A DNA stretch of 64,000 bases from Bacteroidales bacterium. Lineage in GTDB: Bacteria > Bacteroidota > Bacteroidia > Bacteroidales > F082. Where the stretch lies: NCBI GenBank assembly GCA_017645275.1, contig JAGCPH010000015.1, forward strand, positions 1 through 64,000, in the 5' to 3' direction. Position 1 is the first letter of the stretch. Each line of letters opens with the position of its first letter. Below the pieces are notes generated by a model. It had not been told where the DNA came from, searched no databases, and was given only the letters and a program-made list of their open reading frames with translations. Shown here piece after piece: positions 31,163 to 40,637 of this stretch. The translations under genes and the position numbers were made by a program.

Positions 31163-34082
31163 CCTGAATCTCCATCTTCGCCATTTTCTGCACCTCGATA
31201 CTCGGATGGCCAAACTCCTCGACTATCTTGCCTAAAATGAGATACATGCCGTCACCTTGGAACGGATAGATTTTCAATGTGTTAGGAAAGACAGTGGCAT
31301 CAAAGACATCGCCGTTGGCATCCAGGAAGTTGGCAAAATGCATCAGCTCGCCTCTGGAGGTCTTCACATATTTCAAACTGACGAGTTTTCCGAGCATACG
31401 GTATTGTTTTCCAACGTTTTGCAACATATTTTTTGCAAACACCTCTCCCCTGAACCGCGTCTTCAGCATGTCGAACCACGTCATCGTGACCGGAAAACCG
31501 AAAAGTTCGATCTCGTCGTAAGCGTCCTCCAATGGCCGTGACCGCAATGAAGGCAACTGATAATCAGTCACTTGAGCTCCAAAGCCATTATTCACAAACC
31601 GAAATTGAGTCTCCTGAACAATACCTCTCATTCCGTGAAATTTGTTGCGGTAAGATGTCATCTTCCCGTTGTAGGCGTGGGCCTCCCACAGCAATGTCGG
31701 CTTGCTCTTTCCTGTAAACGCGAACGCTCCGCTGCGGATCAAAATCACCATCTGCTCCATCTTCGGATGCAGCCGCTCCATAAAATCAGGCAGATTTTTA
31801 TATTTACCGTTTATAACTCGCTCATTCACAATATTTTGCGCAAACTCAACCTCCAACCCCTGCAGATGTACAAATCCGATGTACGCCACCTTGCCATAAA
31901 GCGAAGTCAGATACTCACTCATATTGACGCATGGCAGATGTATGACTCCGCCTTGCCGACGCAACTCGTTGAAATACACCCAGGTAGGATAAAAACCTCC
32001 AAAGTTGTTTATCACCGCCACCTGAAACTCAAGCGGAAAATACGCCTTCAGAAACAGGCTCTGGAAGCTCTCCACGGCATACGAGGCGGAGTGCGCCTTC
32101 GAAAACGAATAGCCCGCGAACGACTCTATCTGCCGCCACACTTCGTTGGTCACCTTATCGGGATAACCTCTTGATTTACAATTGTCAAAGAAACGTTTTG
32201 TCAGCTCTGTCATCTCGTCTTTACGCCTGCTTTTATGGTTCATCATACGACGAAGCACATCGGCATCGGAGAGGTCGAGCCCCGCAAAGTGGTGACACAC
32301 CTTCAAAACGTCTTCCTGATACACCATCACGCCATAGGTCTCCTCAAGAAGCTGTTTGAGCACAGGGTGCAGATAATCAATATGTTGCGGATCGTGGAAG
32401 CGTTGTATGTACTGCCGCATCATGCCCGATTTCGCCACTCCCGGACGTATGATGGAACTCGCCGCGACAAGTGTTTTGTAGTCATCGCACCTCAGCTTCC
32501 TTAACAGGCCGCGCATGGCCGGACTCTCAATGTAGAAACATCCGTTGGTCTCGGCGTTGCGCAGCAGGTTTTTCACCCGCTCATCATTTTTAAAGTCCTC
32601 GACACGATGGATATCGATATCCACACCACGGTTTTTGCGGATAATATCCACCGCGTCCTTGATATGCCCTATGCCTCGCTGACTGAGGATGTCGAGCTTC
32701 TCAACTCGCAGACGCTCAGCGACATACATATCCCACTGCGTGGTCAGGAAGCCTTTCGGAGGCATGTCGAGTGCTGAGTAATATGTTATCGGTTCCTCTG
32801 TTATCAGTATACCGCCCGCATGGATTGATCGGATGTTCGGGAAATCGAGTATCTGCTGCGCGAGGTCGAAGACCGAGCGCGGCAACGGATCATTTTTCGG
32901 TATGCCATGCACCTTCGCCAACTCATACAACACCGAGTTGTCGCGAAACGTCACAGTGGCACCCAGCAACGCCACCCGGCGCTCAGGATACCTCTTGAAC
33001 ATGTAGTCAATCACCTTGTCACGGTCTTTCCACGAGTAATCGATGTCGAAATCTGGCGGACTGCTGCGTTTCGGGTTCAGAAAACGCTCAAAATACAGGT
33101 CAAGCCCGATAGGATCAACATCGGTGATTCTCAGACAGTAAGCCACGATGCTGTTGGCGCCGCTGCCACGCCCCACATGATAGATGCCTTTCGACATCGA
33201 ATAGCGCACCATGTCGGCAGCAATAAGGAAATACGAGGCGAAGCCCATCTTTTCGATGATGCCGAGTTCCTTATCGATGCGCCGGTACGCCTCCTTGTCA
33301 CGCTCGCCGTAACGGTAACGCATGCCTTCAAATGCCATCTTGCGCAGCAGCTCCATGTCGTCGTAAACGCTTTCAGTGAAACATTTTTTGTTTTTAGGTG
33401 TCTCAAAATCAAAATCTATACCGCATTGATTTACAATAGTTTCCGTTGTCTTTATCATCTCAGGAAACAAAGCGTATGCAGCCCTCAATTTCTCGGGCGG
33501 CAGCAGCATCTCATCTGCGGAAGCGTGATTTTCAAGCCTCGAAATCAGTATGTTTTTGTCGATGGCACAGAGGTTCTTATGCACCTCGAACGACTTCTCG
33601 TCAAGAAAGGTCACAGGCTGCGCTATCACCAGCTTTTCCTGATGGTTACGCAGATCCGACATCAGCAGCCGCGACACCTGTGACAGGCGCACTCCAAGAT
33701 ATTCATTGTCACCGAGTTGCGATATTTTCCGTTTCCCGAAAGGGTAAATCACCACAACATCGTTCCATTGCGGCGCATTAATATTATAAGGTGTCTTGCT
33801 TACGTTATGCTGAGTCAGCGTCTCGTTGATCTCACGGAAACCCTCGTTATTTCTGGCAATGGCGATGTAAAGCAGCTCGTCGCCGTTCCTGAATTCGCAG
33901 CCCGCAATAGGTTTTATGCCGTGTTTTTTACATTCAAATACAAAATCAATAATGCCGGCAGTGTTGTTAATGTCGGTCAGCGCCATTGCGGGAATATGCA
34001 TACGACAAGCATGCTCCACCAGATTTTCGATGGAGACCGTGCCGAAGCACAAGCTGTAATATGACCTGACATTTATATACAT
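31131..34082 (-). CDS. DnaE-like DNA polymerase III alpha subunit (short, DinB-linked)
   Basis: This C-family polymerase has 983 residues, shorter than replicative DnaE (about 1160 or more). The PHP domain is at the N-terminus (MYINVRSYYSLCFGT, ALTDINNT, GIKPIAGCEF). The first PHP metal motif, normally H-x-H, reads VRSYY, so exonuclease metal binding is probably lost. The polymerase acidic triad is intact (PPDFDIDYSW; Asp344, 346, 348). The fingers region, HhH and an OB domain near the end (MLGKLVSLKYVKTSRGELMHFANF) are visible, but no tau-binding tail. A longer frame to 34124 runs into a heptamer array; ATG 34082 is used. It sits directly after dinB, like ImuC/DnaE2 in mutasomes. Confidence 0.88.
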   Translation of the reverse strand: MYINVRSYYSLCFGTVSIENLVEHACRMHIPAMALTDINNTAGIIDFVFECKKHGIKPIAGCEFRNGDELLYIAIARNNEGFREINETLTQHNVSKTPYNINAPQWNDVVVIYPFGKRKISQLGDNEYLGVRLSQVSRLLMSDLRNHQEKLVIAQPVTFLDEKSFEVHKNLCAIDKNILISRLENHASADEMLLPPEKLRAAYALFPEMIKTTETIVNQCGIDFDFETPKNKKCFTESVYDDMELLRKMAFEGMRYRYGERDKEAYRRIDKELGIIEKMGFASYFLIAADMVRYSMSKGIYHVGRGSGANSIVAYCLRITDVDPIGLDLYFERFLNPKRSSPPDFDIDYSWKDRDKVIDYMFKRYPERRVALLGATVTFRDNSVLYELAKVHGIPKNDPLPRSVFDLAQQILDFPNIRSIHAGGILITEEPITYYSALDMPPKGFLTTQWDMYVAERLRVEKLDILSQRGIGHIKDAVDIIRKNRGVDIDIHRVEDFKNDERVKNLLRNAETNGCFYIESPAMRGLLRKLRCDDYKTLVAASSIIRPGVAKSGMMRQYIQRFHDPQHIDYLHPVLKQLLEETYGVMVYQEDVLKVCHHFAGLDLSDADVLRRMMNHKSRRKDEMTELTKRFFDNCKSRGYPDKVTNEVWRQIESFAGYSFSKAHSASYAVESFQSLFLKAYFPLEFQVAVINNFGGFYPTWVYFNELRRQGGVIHLPCVNMSEYLTSLYGKVAYIGFVHLQGLEVEFAQNIVNERVINGKYKNLPDFMERLHPKMEQMVILIRSGAFAFTGKSKPTLLWEAHAYNGKMTSYRNKFHGMRGIVQETQFRFVNNGFGAQVTDYQLPSLRSRPLEDAYDEIELFGFPVTMTWFDMLKTRFRGEVFAKNMLQNVGKQYRMLGKLVSLKYVKTSRGELMHFANFLDANGDVFDATVFPNTLKIYPFQGDGMYLILGKIVEEFGHPSIEVQKMAKMEIQAKYPDQEHPH

Positions 34083-34083
34083 T

Positions 34084-34157
34084 TGACTTTGGCTTTTGGC
34101 TATTGGCCTTTGGCAAAATATCAATGGCTAATAGCCAACGGCTAACAGCTAACAGCC
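34084..34157. repeat. heptamer array between dinB and the DnaE-like gene, ~10 units
   Basis: The units run ggctttt, ggctatt, ggccttt, ggcaaaa, tatcaat, ggctaat, agccaac, ggctaac, agctaac. The dinB stop codon (34142-34144) lies in the unit at 34140-34146, and the last dinB codons (Ala-Val-Ser-Cys) are array sequence. Confidence 0.8.
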
Positions 34158-35281
34158 TTGAAGACTGCATTTTTCCCAAATCGTTTTCTGATTTTATCCA
34201 TTGCGCTGTAAAGATTTGTCATTTCCGTCTTGTCGTCGAACAAATCTAGTTGCTGAGTGCCTCCGACGAGGCTGCTGAATCGCACTCCGATGAGTCTTAT
34301 CAGCATGCGGCGGTCGTAGAGTCTGTCGAAGATGTCGTATACCGTATTTAATAATAGGTGGTCGAACGAGGTGTACGGAATCTGCCGCTGCATGGTGTGC
34401 GTGTCGAAGTCCGAATAACGTATCTTCACCGTTACGCAACCTGTAAGCTTGGTCTGTGAACGAAGTTCAAACGCCAATCTCTCCACCATGCGAGCCAACA
34501 CACTCTTCAGAAGCACGATGTCGATGGTGTCGGTCTCGAAAGTGTGCTCTTTGCTCAGCGATTTCTGTTCTTCGTAAGGCTGCACCGGCGTGGTGTCGAT
34601 GCCGTTGGCTTTCTTCCAGATCTCGATTCCGTTCTTTCCAAGTGCCTGACTGACAACGGCATCTGGCATCTGACGGAAGTCGCCGATGGTAGCAATCCCC
34701 ATCGAGCGCAGCAGCTGGAACGTCTTCGCCCCCACCATCGGTATCTTGCCTATCGACAGCGGGTCGAGGAACGGATGCACCTCCTGATGCGGCACCTGCA
34801 GCTCGCCGTTAGGCTTGGCCTCGTCGGTGGCAATTTTTGAGATGGTCTTGTTTTCGGAAAGCCCAAACGATATTGGCAATCCCGAATGTTTCATTATCGT
34901 CTCGCGCAGCTCGTGCGCCCATTTATAACACCCGAAGAAACGGTCCATCCCTGTGATGTCGATGTAATGCTCGTCGATGCTCGTCTTCTCGTACACGGGC
35001 GCACGGTCGGCGATAATCTCCGTCACGAGGCGCGAGTATCGGCTGTACAGCTCCATGTCGCCGCCGATGAACACCGCCTGCGGACACAGCTGCCTCGCCA
35101 GCCTCATAGGCTGCGCCGAATGCACGCCGAAACGACGCGCCTCGTAGCTGCAGGTCGAGACGACGCCACGCTCCGACATGCCGCCGACAATCACAGGACG
35201 CCCCTCCAACGTCGGGTTGATAAGACGCTCCACCGACACGAAAAATGTGTCCAGATCAAGATGTAAAACCGTTCTATTCAA
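34142..35281 (-). CDS. dinB: DNA polymerase IV (Y family)
   Basis: This 379-residue translesion polymerase keeps its catalytic residues: Asp9 (HLDLDTFFVSVE) and Asp103-Glu104 in KTSIDEHYIDI (the usual SIDEAYLD is altered). The little-finger domain occupies ~235-345, and a clamp-binding motif QLDLF is at 344-348. Unlike ImuB, it therefore looks active. The frame opens with TTG at 35281; no ATG exists near the conserved start, so TTG is the best start. It is divergent from the XRE-S24 regulator and upstream of the DnaE-like gene. The final residues come from the heptamer array. Confidence 0.92.
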   Translation of the reverse strand: MNRTVLHLDLDTFFVSVERLINPTLEGRPVIVGGMSERGVVSTCSYEARRFGVHSAQPMRLARQLCPQAVFIGGDMELYSRYSRLVTEIIADRAPVYEKTSIDEHYIDITGMDRFFGCYKWAHELRETIMKHSGLPISFGLSENKTISKIATDEAKPNGELQVPHQEVHPFLDPLSIGKIPMVGAKTFQLLRSMGIATIGDFRQMPDAVVSQALGKNGIEIWKKANGIDTTPVQPYEEQKSLSKEHTFETDTIDIVLLKSVLARMVERLAFELRSQTKLTGCVTVKIRYSDFDTHTMQRQIPYTSFDHLLLNTVYDIFDRLYDRRMLIRLIGVRFSSLVGGTQQLDLFDDKTEMTNLYSAMDKIRKRFGKNAVFKAVSC

Positions 35282-35299
35282 AATTTTTTCACTTTTTTG

Positions 35300-35329
35300 T
35301 TTGCATATTAAAAATTATTTGTAATTTTG
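35300..35329 (+). promoter_or_regulatory. promoter of the S24 regulator with overlapping inverted repeat
   Basis: TTTG (35300-35303) and TAATTTTG (35322-35329) are 18 bp apart, a good Bacteroidota promoter. The -7 box overlaps a perfect 7-bp inverted repeat, AAAATTA (35311-35317) and TAATTTT (35322-35328). It is a candidate operator lying between the regulator and dinB. Confidence 0.55.
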
Positions 35330-35409
35330 CCATGTTTTTAATCAAAAATTGCGACGAAAAATTAGTCATTATTTTAATACGTGTCAAGAAAAATTTTAAA
35401 AAATTTGCT

Positions 35410-36213
35410 ATGTTATTCAGTACCAATATAAAATTTTTGCGCAAACGCCGCTCAAAGACGCAGGATGACGTCGCCACGGCGCTCAATATGAAGCGTTCGA
35501 CGCTCAGCGGATACGAAAACGAGGTGTCGGAGCCCAACATCGAGGCGCTCCTCGCCCTGTCGAAATATTTCAACGTGGCCATCGACACATTAATAAAGGT
35601 GGACCTTACGAAGATTGGCGAGTTCCAGCTCAGCCAGCTCGAACGCGGTTACGACGTGCACCTCAAAGGCAGCAACATACGTGTGCTCGCCACCACCGTC
35701 GACAGCGGCAACAACGAGAACATCGAGCTGGTGTCGGAACGCGCAAAAGCCGGATACACAACGGGTTACGCCGACCCAGACTATATCAGGGTGCTCCCTA
35801 CCTTCCAGCTGCCGTTCCTCTCAAGAGAACGCAAATATCGCACCTTCCAGATCAGCGGCGACTCGATGCTGCCTATCCCCGACAAGTCGTACGTCACAGG
35901 CGAATATGTCCTTGACTGGCACGAAATTCACGACCGTCAGGCATATATAATACTCACCATCGACGACGGAATAGTGTTCAAAATCGCCGAGAGTCATATA
36001 GATAAGGGTTTTCTGAGGCTACACTCGCTCAACCCGCTATACCAACCGTTCGACATCCCGCTCAACGAGATCAAAGAAGTGTGGAAATTCGTGCATTACA
36101 TCAGCGCGGAGATGCCAGAGAGCATGAACCAGCCTCGCGAACAGCAACTCATCGACACAATCAACGACCTGAAAAAGCAGGTTCAAGCCATACAATTGAA
36201 GCTGAATCTGTAA
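35410..36213 (+). CDS. XRE-S24 autocleaving repressor (LexA/CI-like)
   Basis: This 267-residue protein has an N-terminal XRE HTH (~6-62: IKFLRKRRSKTQDDVATAL, MKRSTLSGYEN, EPNIEALLALSKYF). The C-terminal S24/LexA peptidase domain has a possible cleavage site Ala114-Gly115 (ERAKAGYTTGYAD), Ser152 (SGDSMLP) and Lys191 (GIVFKIAE), and the tail is a coiled coil (IDTINDLKKQVQAIQLKL). The serine-lysine spacing resembles LexA. Expected behaviour: RecA-stimulated self-cleavage and derepression of the divergent dinB/DnaE-like pair. A longer frame from 35245 crosses the promoter; ATG 35410 matches the domain start. Confidence 0.85.
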   Translation: MLFSTNIKFLRKRRSKTQDDVATALNMKRSTLSGYENEVSEPNIEALLALSKYFNVAIDTLIKVDLTKIGEFQLSQLERGYDVHLKGSNIRVLATTVDSGNNENIELVSERAKAGYTTGYADPDYIRVLPTFQLPFLSRERKYRTFQISGDSMLPIPDKSYVTGEYVLDWHEIHDRQAYIILTIDDGIVFKIAESHIDKGFLRLHSLNPLYQPFDIPLNEIKEVWKFVHYISAEMPESMNQPREQQLIDTINDLKKQVQAIQLKLNL

Positions 36214-36252
36214 AAAAATTGCGTTTTTTTGAGTTTTGTAAAAAATTTTACT

Positions 36253-36260
36253 TAACTTTG
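36253..36260 (+). promoter_or_regulatory. promoter element TAACTTTG
   Basis: This is an exact TAnnTTTG match 46 bp before the lipoprotein start at 36307, with TTTG motifs upstream at about 36228-36238. Confidence 0.6.
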
Positions 36261-36306
36261 CATGATTTTTAATATGTATTAAATGGTTAATTTAAATTTT
36301 TAAAAT

Positions 36307-37230
36307 ATGAAAAAAGTATTCTTCTCATTAATGCTCGCAGCAGCATTGGCGTTTGGTTTCATAAGTTGTGACAAAACAACAACCACATCGGACACACACT
36401 CACAGACATTCACCCTGGGTGAGACTTCTTACCCTGTCGACAATGTCGTTACCATCGAAAACATTCAATCTGACGGCAGCGATGTGTACAATGCCATCTT
36501 GCTGTATACAGGAAAACTTATTGGCGACACAGGCGGCGAATGCAAAGGCGTGACAATAATTTTCAAAGGCGACATCATTGACGGAACCTACAACCTCTCA
36601 GGAGACGACAACTACTTCCCGAAATATGTCTTCGCTGATGTGTCAATCAACAACATCATAAACTTTGACATTTGGGAGCTTGCAGATGATAACGCTTATA
36701 TCGCAACAAGCGGCTCTTTCACTTTGGAGAACACCGACGACGGATACGTAGTCACAACATCAAGCATCGAAGTTGAAAACACTTGGGATCCAAGCATCGT
36801 CGAGACCTCATCTGTTGACTACGAAGGCGCCTCTGCAACATACAGACTCGCTACCGTCCAAGAAGGCACCCTTAACGACGGAGAAGCAGATGCAAACGTC
36901 GTGACAGCAGGCACCACCAAATACACTCTCATGGTTGTGGAGACAAACGTAGCATGCTTCATCACAGACTCAGGCGACATGATAGGTTTCACCTCAATGC
37001 AGTCATTCGCCGACGGCGTTCCTGAGGGTCAATACACCAACAGCGACTACCCAATCATCCAAGTGAACATCATGGATCTCGAACATTTCCACCCTGCTAC
37101 CAGCGGTTCTATCTCTGTTGCAAAAGACGGTGACGTTTACACAATTGACATCACAGACGCCGCCATCAACGGCAAGACATATAACATGCATTATGTCGGA
37201 ACACTCCCATACTTCAATTTGCCAATCTAA
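36307..37230 (+). CDS. lipoprotein of unknown function
   Basis: This 307-residue protein has a type II signal (AFGFISC; Cys21) and a Thr/Ser-rich linker (DKTTTTSDTHSQ). The body is beta-rich, Asp/Thr/Val-rich and looks like two similar halves: GVTIIFKGDIIDGTYNLSGDDNYFP in the first and GFTSMQSFADGVPEGQYTNSDYP in the second, each followed by a strand and SGSF/SGSI. Possibly a duplicated beta domain on the outer membrane. It is monocistronic, between its own promoter and a strong terminator. Confidence 0.7.
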   Translation: MKKVFFSLMLAAALAFGFISCDKTTTTSDTHSQTFTLGETSYPVDNVVTIENIQSDGSDVYNAILLYTGKLIGDTGGECKGVTIIFKGDIIDGTYNLSGDDNYFPKYVFADVSINNIINFDIWELADDNAYIATSGSFTLENTDDGYVVTTSSIEVENTWDPSIVETSSVDYEGASATYRLATVQEGTLNDGEADANVVTAGTTKYTLMVVETNVACFITDSGDMIGFTSMQSFADGVPEGQYTNSDYPIIQVNIMDLEHFHPATSGSISVAKDGDVYTIDITDAAINGKTYNMHYVGTLPYFNLPI

Positions 37231-37244
37231 ATTGGAGATATCAT

Positions 37245-37285
37245 AAAAAAGAGGCGGCATCCAGACTGGATGCCGCCTCTTTTTT
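37245..37285. terminator. 19-bp stem, bidirectional terminator
   Basis: The A-tract plus GAGGCGGCATCCA (to 37263) pairs with TGGATGCCGCCTC plus the T-tract (37267-37285) around a 3-nt loop. It serves the lipoprotein at 36307 and the convergent S41 protease. Confidence 0.92.
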
Positions 37286-37300
37286 ATGCTTGCCTAGGAT

Positions 37301-40300
37301 TTATTTACCCCAGTAATGGAAGGCATCCACCTCTTTCAGCAGCTCGTTAACTGCCGCCTCAAGCTGCTCGTCAACGCCTTGAGCAAGCTTCTCTGGAGTG
37401 TTCTTTACTTTGATATCAGGCTCTAACTGGCTGTTTTCCAGGTAGTTGCCTTCTTCAGTACGATAGCCCACCACCGGCAAACCGAAGTACAAGGTGTTGT
37501 CCTGCAAAGTCTCCCAAGTGACGCTGCTCATGGTGCCAGGAACAGGCATTCCGACGAGCTTACCCATCTGTTTGTACTTGTAAACCCACGGTGTTCCATG
37601 CGCATTGCTATAATTAGCCTCACCAATAATCATAATAGACGGTTTCACATAACGACGCGACGGCATCACACACGTCACAACGGTGTCGCGCACCACCTGC
37701 TCGAGATACTTCTCGCCAGAGAACAAGATCTCGATATCCTCATGCAGACGTCCGCCACCATTGAAACGAGTGTCGATGACGATGCCTTCACGGAGATTGT
37801 ATTTTCCTAAAATATCAGCATACACATCACGGTAGCTGGCATCGCCCATGCTCTTGATGTGCACGTAACCAAGACGGCCGCCAGACAAACTGTCAACGAT
37901 ATGTGCATTACGCTTTATCCAGCGTTTGTACATCAAATCGTTCTGCGCACCTTTAGAAATAGGCGTCACCACCTCATCCCAACGTTGCTTCGACTTCGGA
38001 CTGTAAACAGAGACAAGCACTTTTTTGCCAGATTTCTTGTTCAATAGCGGGAAATAGTCCATATCTTTGGTAATCTCAACGCCGTCAATCTTTTCGATGA
38101 CGTCGCCAGCCTTCACTTTCGAGTTTTTCTTATCGAACGGACCATATTCCAACACCTCTTCGATGCGCAGTCCGTCTTTTTCATAACTCCAATCAAATAA
38201 TAATCCAAGTTGTGCGGTGGCATCACCCTTTGAGCCAGGACGATAGCCCGAGCCGGAATGCGACACATTAAGTTCGCCCAGCACCTCGCTAAGCAGCTCC
38301 GCAAAGTCGTAGTTATTATTAATATGTGCAAGGAACGGATAGAAATCTTGTTTTATCTGTTCAAAATCAGCGCCGTTGTGGTCGCGACGGAACAGACGTT
38401 TGCTCTCTTGCAAGAACACATGGTTGTACATATATTCGCGTTCGGCCGCATGGTCGAGCTCCATCGTATTGTCATATTTTATCGATGTCGACTTGCCGCC
38501 TTTAGTCTCTATTTTCTGAAGATTTCCGCCAGAAAGCACATAGATGTTGTCACCTTTTTTATTTAAAACGAGATTTGCGCTGCCACCGTCGAGTTTCTTC
38601 AGAATCTTCGTCGATTTTTCACGAACATCGAGCTCCCAGAGGTCGTAACCCTTCTCAAAAGAACTCAAGAAATACAGTTTGTCGCCGTCTTTCGACAAAA
38701 CAGCACCCGACAATCTCGACGACATCGGTGTCAACCGGACGACACGTTCATCAAGTCTATCTAATTCAATATCAATGGCTTTAGCCTCTTCTTTCTTATC
38801 TTTGTCGTCTTTTTTACCTTTCTTGTCATCCTTTTTATCATCTTTTGGCTTAGCCTTTTCCTGCTCTTTCTTCTGAATCTCGTAATCCTCCTTCGAAAGT
38901 TTGAATTTGTCGTATGCATCCTGGTTCATGAAGCAGACGAAAGCGTCGTTCTGACTGCCCCACGAGGCGTGTGAGCGCATGCCGTAACGGTTTGAATGGA
39001 AGGTGACAGCGTTACCGTCCAATGCCCATCTCGGACCACCAGTGATGTAGCCGTCATTGGTTATGTTGTAAATCTTCATATCGCCATTCGCCGACACAAT
39101 TCCAACATCGTTATATGGCTGGCGCATATTGGTTACAAGTGTCAGAGCAAACCATTTTCCATCTGGAGACCATTGATAATCAAACGGATATGCGTCCGTA
39201 TCGTAATGCTGCGTTCCATCAGTGATCTGACGCACCTTCTTATTATCCAAGTTAATGACTTTCAAGAACTTACGATCTTCAATAAAAGCTATTTCTTTAC
39301 CATCAGGCGAGAACTGTGGCGATGTACGTTCGATGCCGTCATCGTCGAACAGACGCTCCTCCTCAATCAATGTGGCGTATGCGAAGTTAAGGTCTTCCTT
39401 GCGAGTCATCTTAGCGAGATAGAGGTTGTAATAGCCATCGCGCTCGGAGGTATAGACCAGCTTTTTCCCGTCTGGCGAGAACGACGGATCAGCTTCAGCC
39501 TCAGGCGTATGCGTGATTTGTTTGGTGGTCTGGTATTCGTCAGAAGTCACGAAAACCTCACCACGCGACACGAAGGCAATCAATCCGCCGTCGGGCGTTA
39601 TCGTGAGGTCAGAAGCGCCACCGAATTTGCCGCGCTCAACCACGTTCTCTTGGTCGTTAACAATCTGAATATCAACCTTTTTAGGCTCCTGCCCTATCTT
39701 TTGTGTGAAAATCTCACCTTGATAGCCATAGCACAATGTTCCGTCGTTGGCAACGCTCAAAAAACGCACAGGATATGTCTCAAAACTGGTGATTTTCCTC
39801 GGTGTTCCGAGATTCGGCCAGCTCATCATATATACATTTTGACTATTTCTGCCTGCTGGCTCACTGAGGTAGACAAACGACTTATAGTCGGGCATAAACA
39901 CCGGGTTACGATCCTCTCCGACGTTGGTAGTCAATATCTTATGAGTGTTTTCCTTCGCATTGTAATACACCACGTCGCGTGCCACCGACGACACCTGATG
40001 TTTGCGCCAGATGTTCTCGCTGCCTTTGCGGTCGTAGTACAGGAACGACTCTCCATCGGTATCGAATGAGACGGAACAAACAGTAGCCGCTGTCACCTGC
40101 TGCGGACGACCGCCCTCAACCGACACCTTATATAATTCTGTCAGCCAACCCGAGGTAAACTGCGCGTCGGCAGCGTCTTTCTGTATCGCCGCGTTGTAGT
40201 AAATCTCTGTGTCATCGGGCGAAAACGCCAACGGAGTCTCGCTCGCTGAATTCGTCGTGACGCGTTTTGCCACGCCACCTTCCACAGGCATCACATAGAT

Positions 40301-40564
40301 GTCGAAATTGCCGTTGCGGTCAGTAGCAAAAGCTATTGTCTTGCCGTCATGCGACCAAATCGGATAGTAATCGTAAGCTGGCGACGTGGTCAGCTGACGA
40401 GCCATACCACCTTGTGAATCAACGACATAGATATCGCCTTTATAGGCAAAAGCGATTTTGTCGCCATTAGGTGAAATTGTGTTGTAGCGCATCCATAGTG
40501 GCTGCTGCGCGAACGCTGTTACAGCGATTATCGACGCAAATAATGTAAGTAATAATTTTTTCAT
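37301..40564 (-). CDS. tricorn-like S41 peptidase
   Basis: This 1087-residue secreted/periplasmic protein has a signal peptide (ends AFAQ, ~20). Two PD40/TolB-like propellers (~25-690) have repeated SPDGK..VYTS and YPIWSHDGKTIAF units. A Lys/Asp-rich unstructured insert lies near 570-600. A C1 helical domain follows (~720-790), then PDZ (~805-885: KVKAGDVIEKIDGVEI) and the S41 protease fold (GYVHIKSMGDASY; IDTRFNGGGRLHEDI; GEANYSNAHGTPWVYK with nucleophile Ser). The layout is that of tricorn core protease homologues of Bacteroidota, which degrade peptides. It is monocistronic, with a TACCTTTG promoter. Confidence 0.9.
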   Translation of the reverse strand: MKKLLLTLFASIIAVTAFAQQPLWMRYNTISPNGDKIAFAYKGDIYVVDSQGGMARQLTTSPAYDYYPIWSHDGKTIAFATDRNGNFDIYVMPVEGGVAKRVTTNSASETPLAFSPDDTEIYYNAAIQKDAADAQFTSGWLTELYKVSVEGGRPQQVTAATVCSVSFDTDGESFLYYDRKGSENIWRKHQVSSVARDVVYYNAKENTHKILTTNVGEDRNPVFMPDYKSFVYLSEPAGRNSQNVYMMSWPNLGTPRKITSFETYPVRFLSVANDGTLCYGYQGEIFTQKIGQEPKKVDIQIVNDQENVVERGKFGGASDLTITPDGGLIAFVSRGEVFVTSDEYQTTKQITHTPEAEADPSFSPDGKKLVYTSERDGYYNLYLAKMTRKEDLNFAYATLIEEERLFDDDGIERTSPQFSPDGKEIAFIEDRKFLKVINLDNKKVRQITDGTQHYDTDAYPFDYQWSPDGKWFALTLVTNMRQPYNDVGIVSANGDMKIYNITNDGYITGGPRWALDGNAVTFHSNRYGMRSHASWGSQNDAFVCFMNQDAYDKFKLSKEDYEIQKKEQEKAKPKDDKKDDKKGKKDDKDKKEEAKAIDIELDRLDERVVRLTPMSSRLSGAVLSKDGDKLYFLSSFEKGYDLWELDVREKSTKILKKLDGGSANLVLNKKGDNIYVLSGGNLQKIETKGGKSTSIKYDNTMELDHAAEREYMYNHVFLQESKRLFRRDHNGADFEQIKQDFYPFLAHINNNYDFAELLSEVLGELNVSHSGSGYRPGSKGDATAQLGLLFDWSYEKDGLRIEEVLEYGPFDKKNSKVKAGDVIEKIDGVEITKDMDYFPLLNKKSGKKVLVSVYSPKSKQRWDEVVTPISKGAQNDLMYKRWIKRNAHIVDSLSGGRLGYVHIKSMGDASYRDVYADILGKYNLREGIVIDTRFNGGGRLHEDIEILFSGEKYLEQVVRDTVVTCVMPSRRYVKPSIMIIGEANYSNAHGTPWVYKYKQMGKLVGMPVPGTMSSVTWETLQDNTLYFGLPVVGYRTEEGNYLENSQLEPDIKVKNTPEKLAQGVDEQLEAAVNELLKEVDAFHYWGK

Positions 40565-40585
40565 CAGAAATTAGTTTTAACGATG

Positions 40586-40593
40586 CAAAGGTA
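40586..40593 (-). promoter_or_regulatory. promoter of the S41 peptidase (TACCTTTG)
   Basis: On the minus strand TACCTTTG is an exact TAnnTTTG match ending about 21 bp before the ATG at 40564. Confidence 0.6.
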
Positions 40594-40637
40594 AGAAAAA
40601 ATTTTGTAATTTTACATTTTAAAATTTTGATAAAAAT

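Noticed and set aside
34083..34124. N-terminal extension of the DnaE-like protein
   Set aside because: It is a translation of the heptamer array, not conserved protein.
35245..35409. N-terminal extension of the S24 regulator
   Set aside because: It runs through the dinB start and the promoter; the HTH domain begins right after the ATG at 35410.
38996..40069. 357-codon open frame on the plus strand
   Set aside because: It is antisense to the S41 peptidase propeller region, with no family features; a shadow of a real gene.
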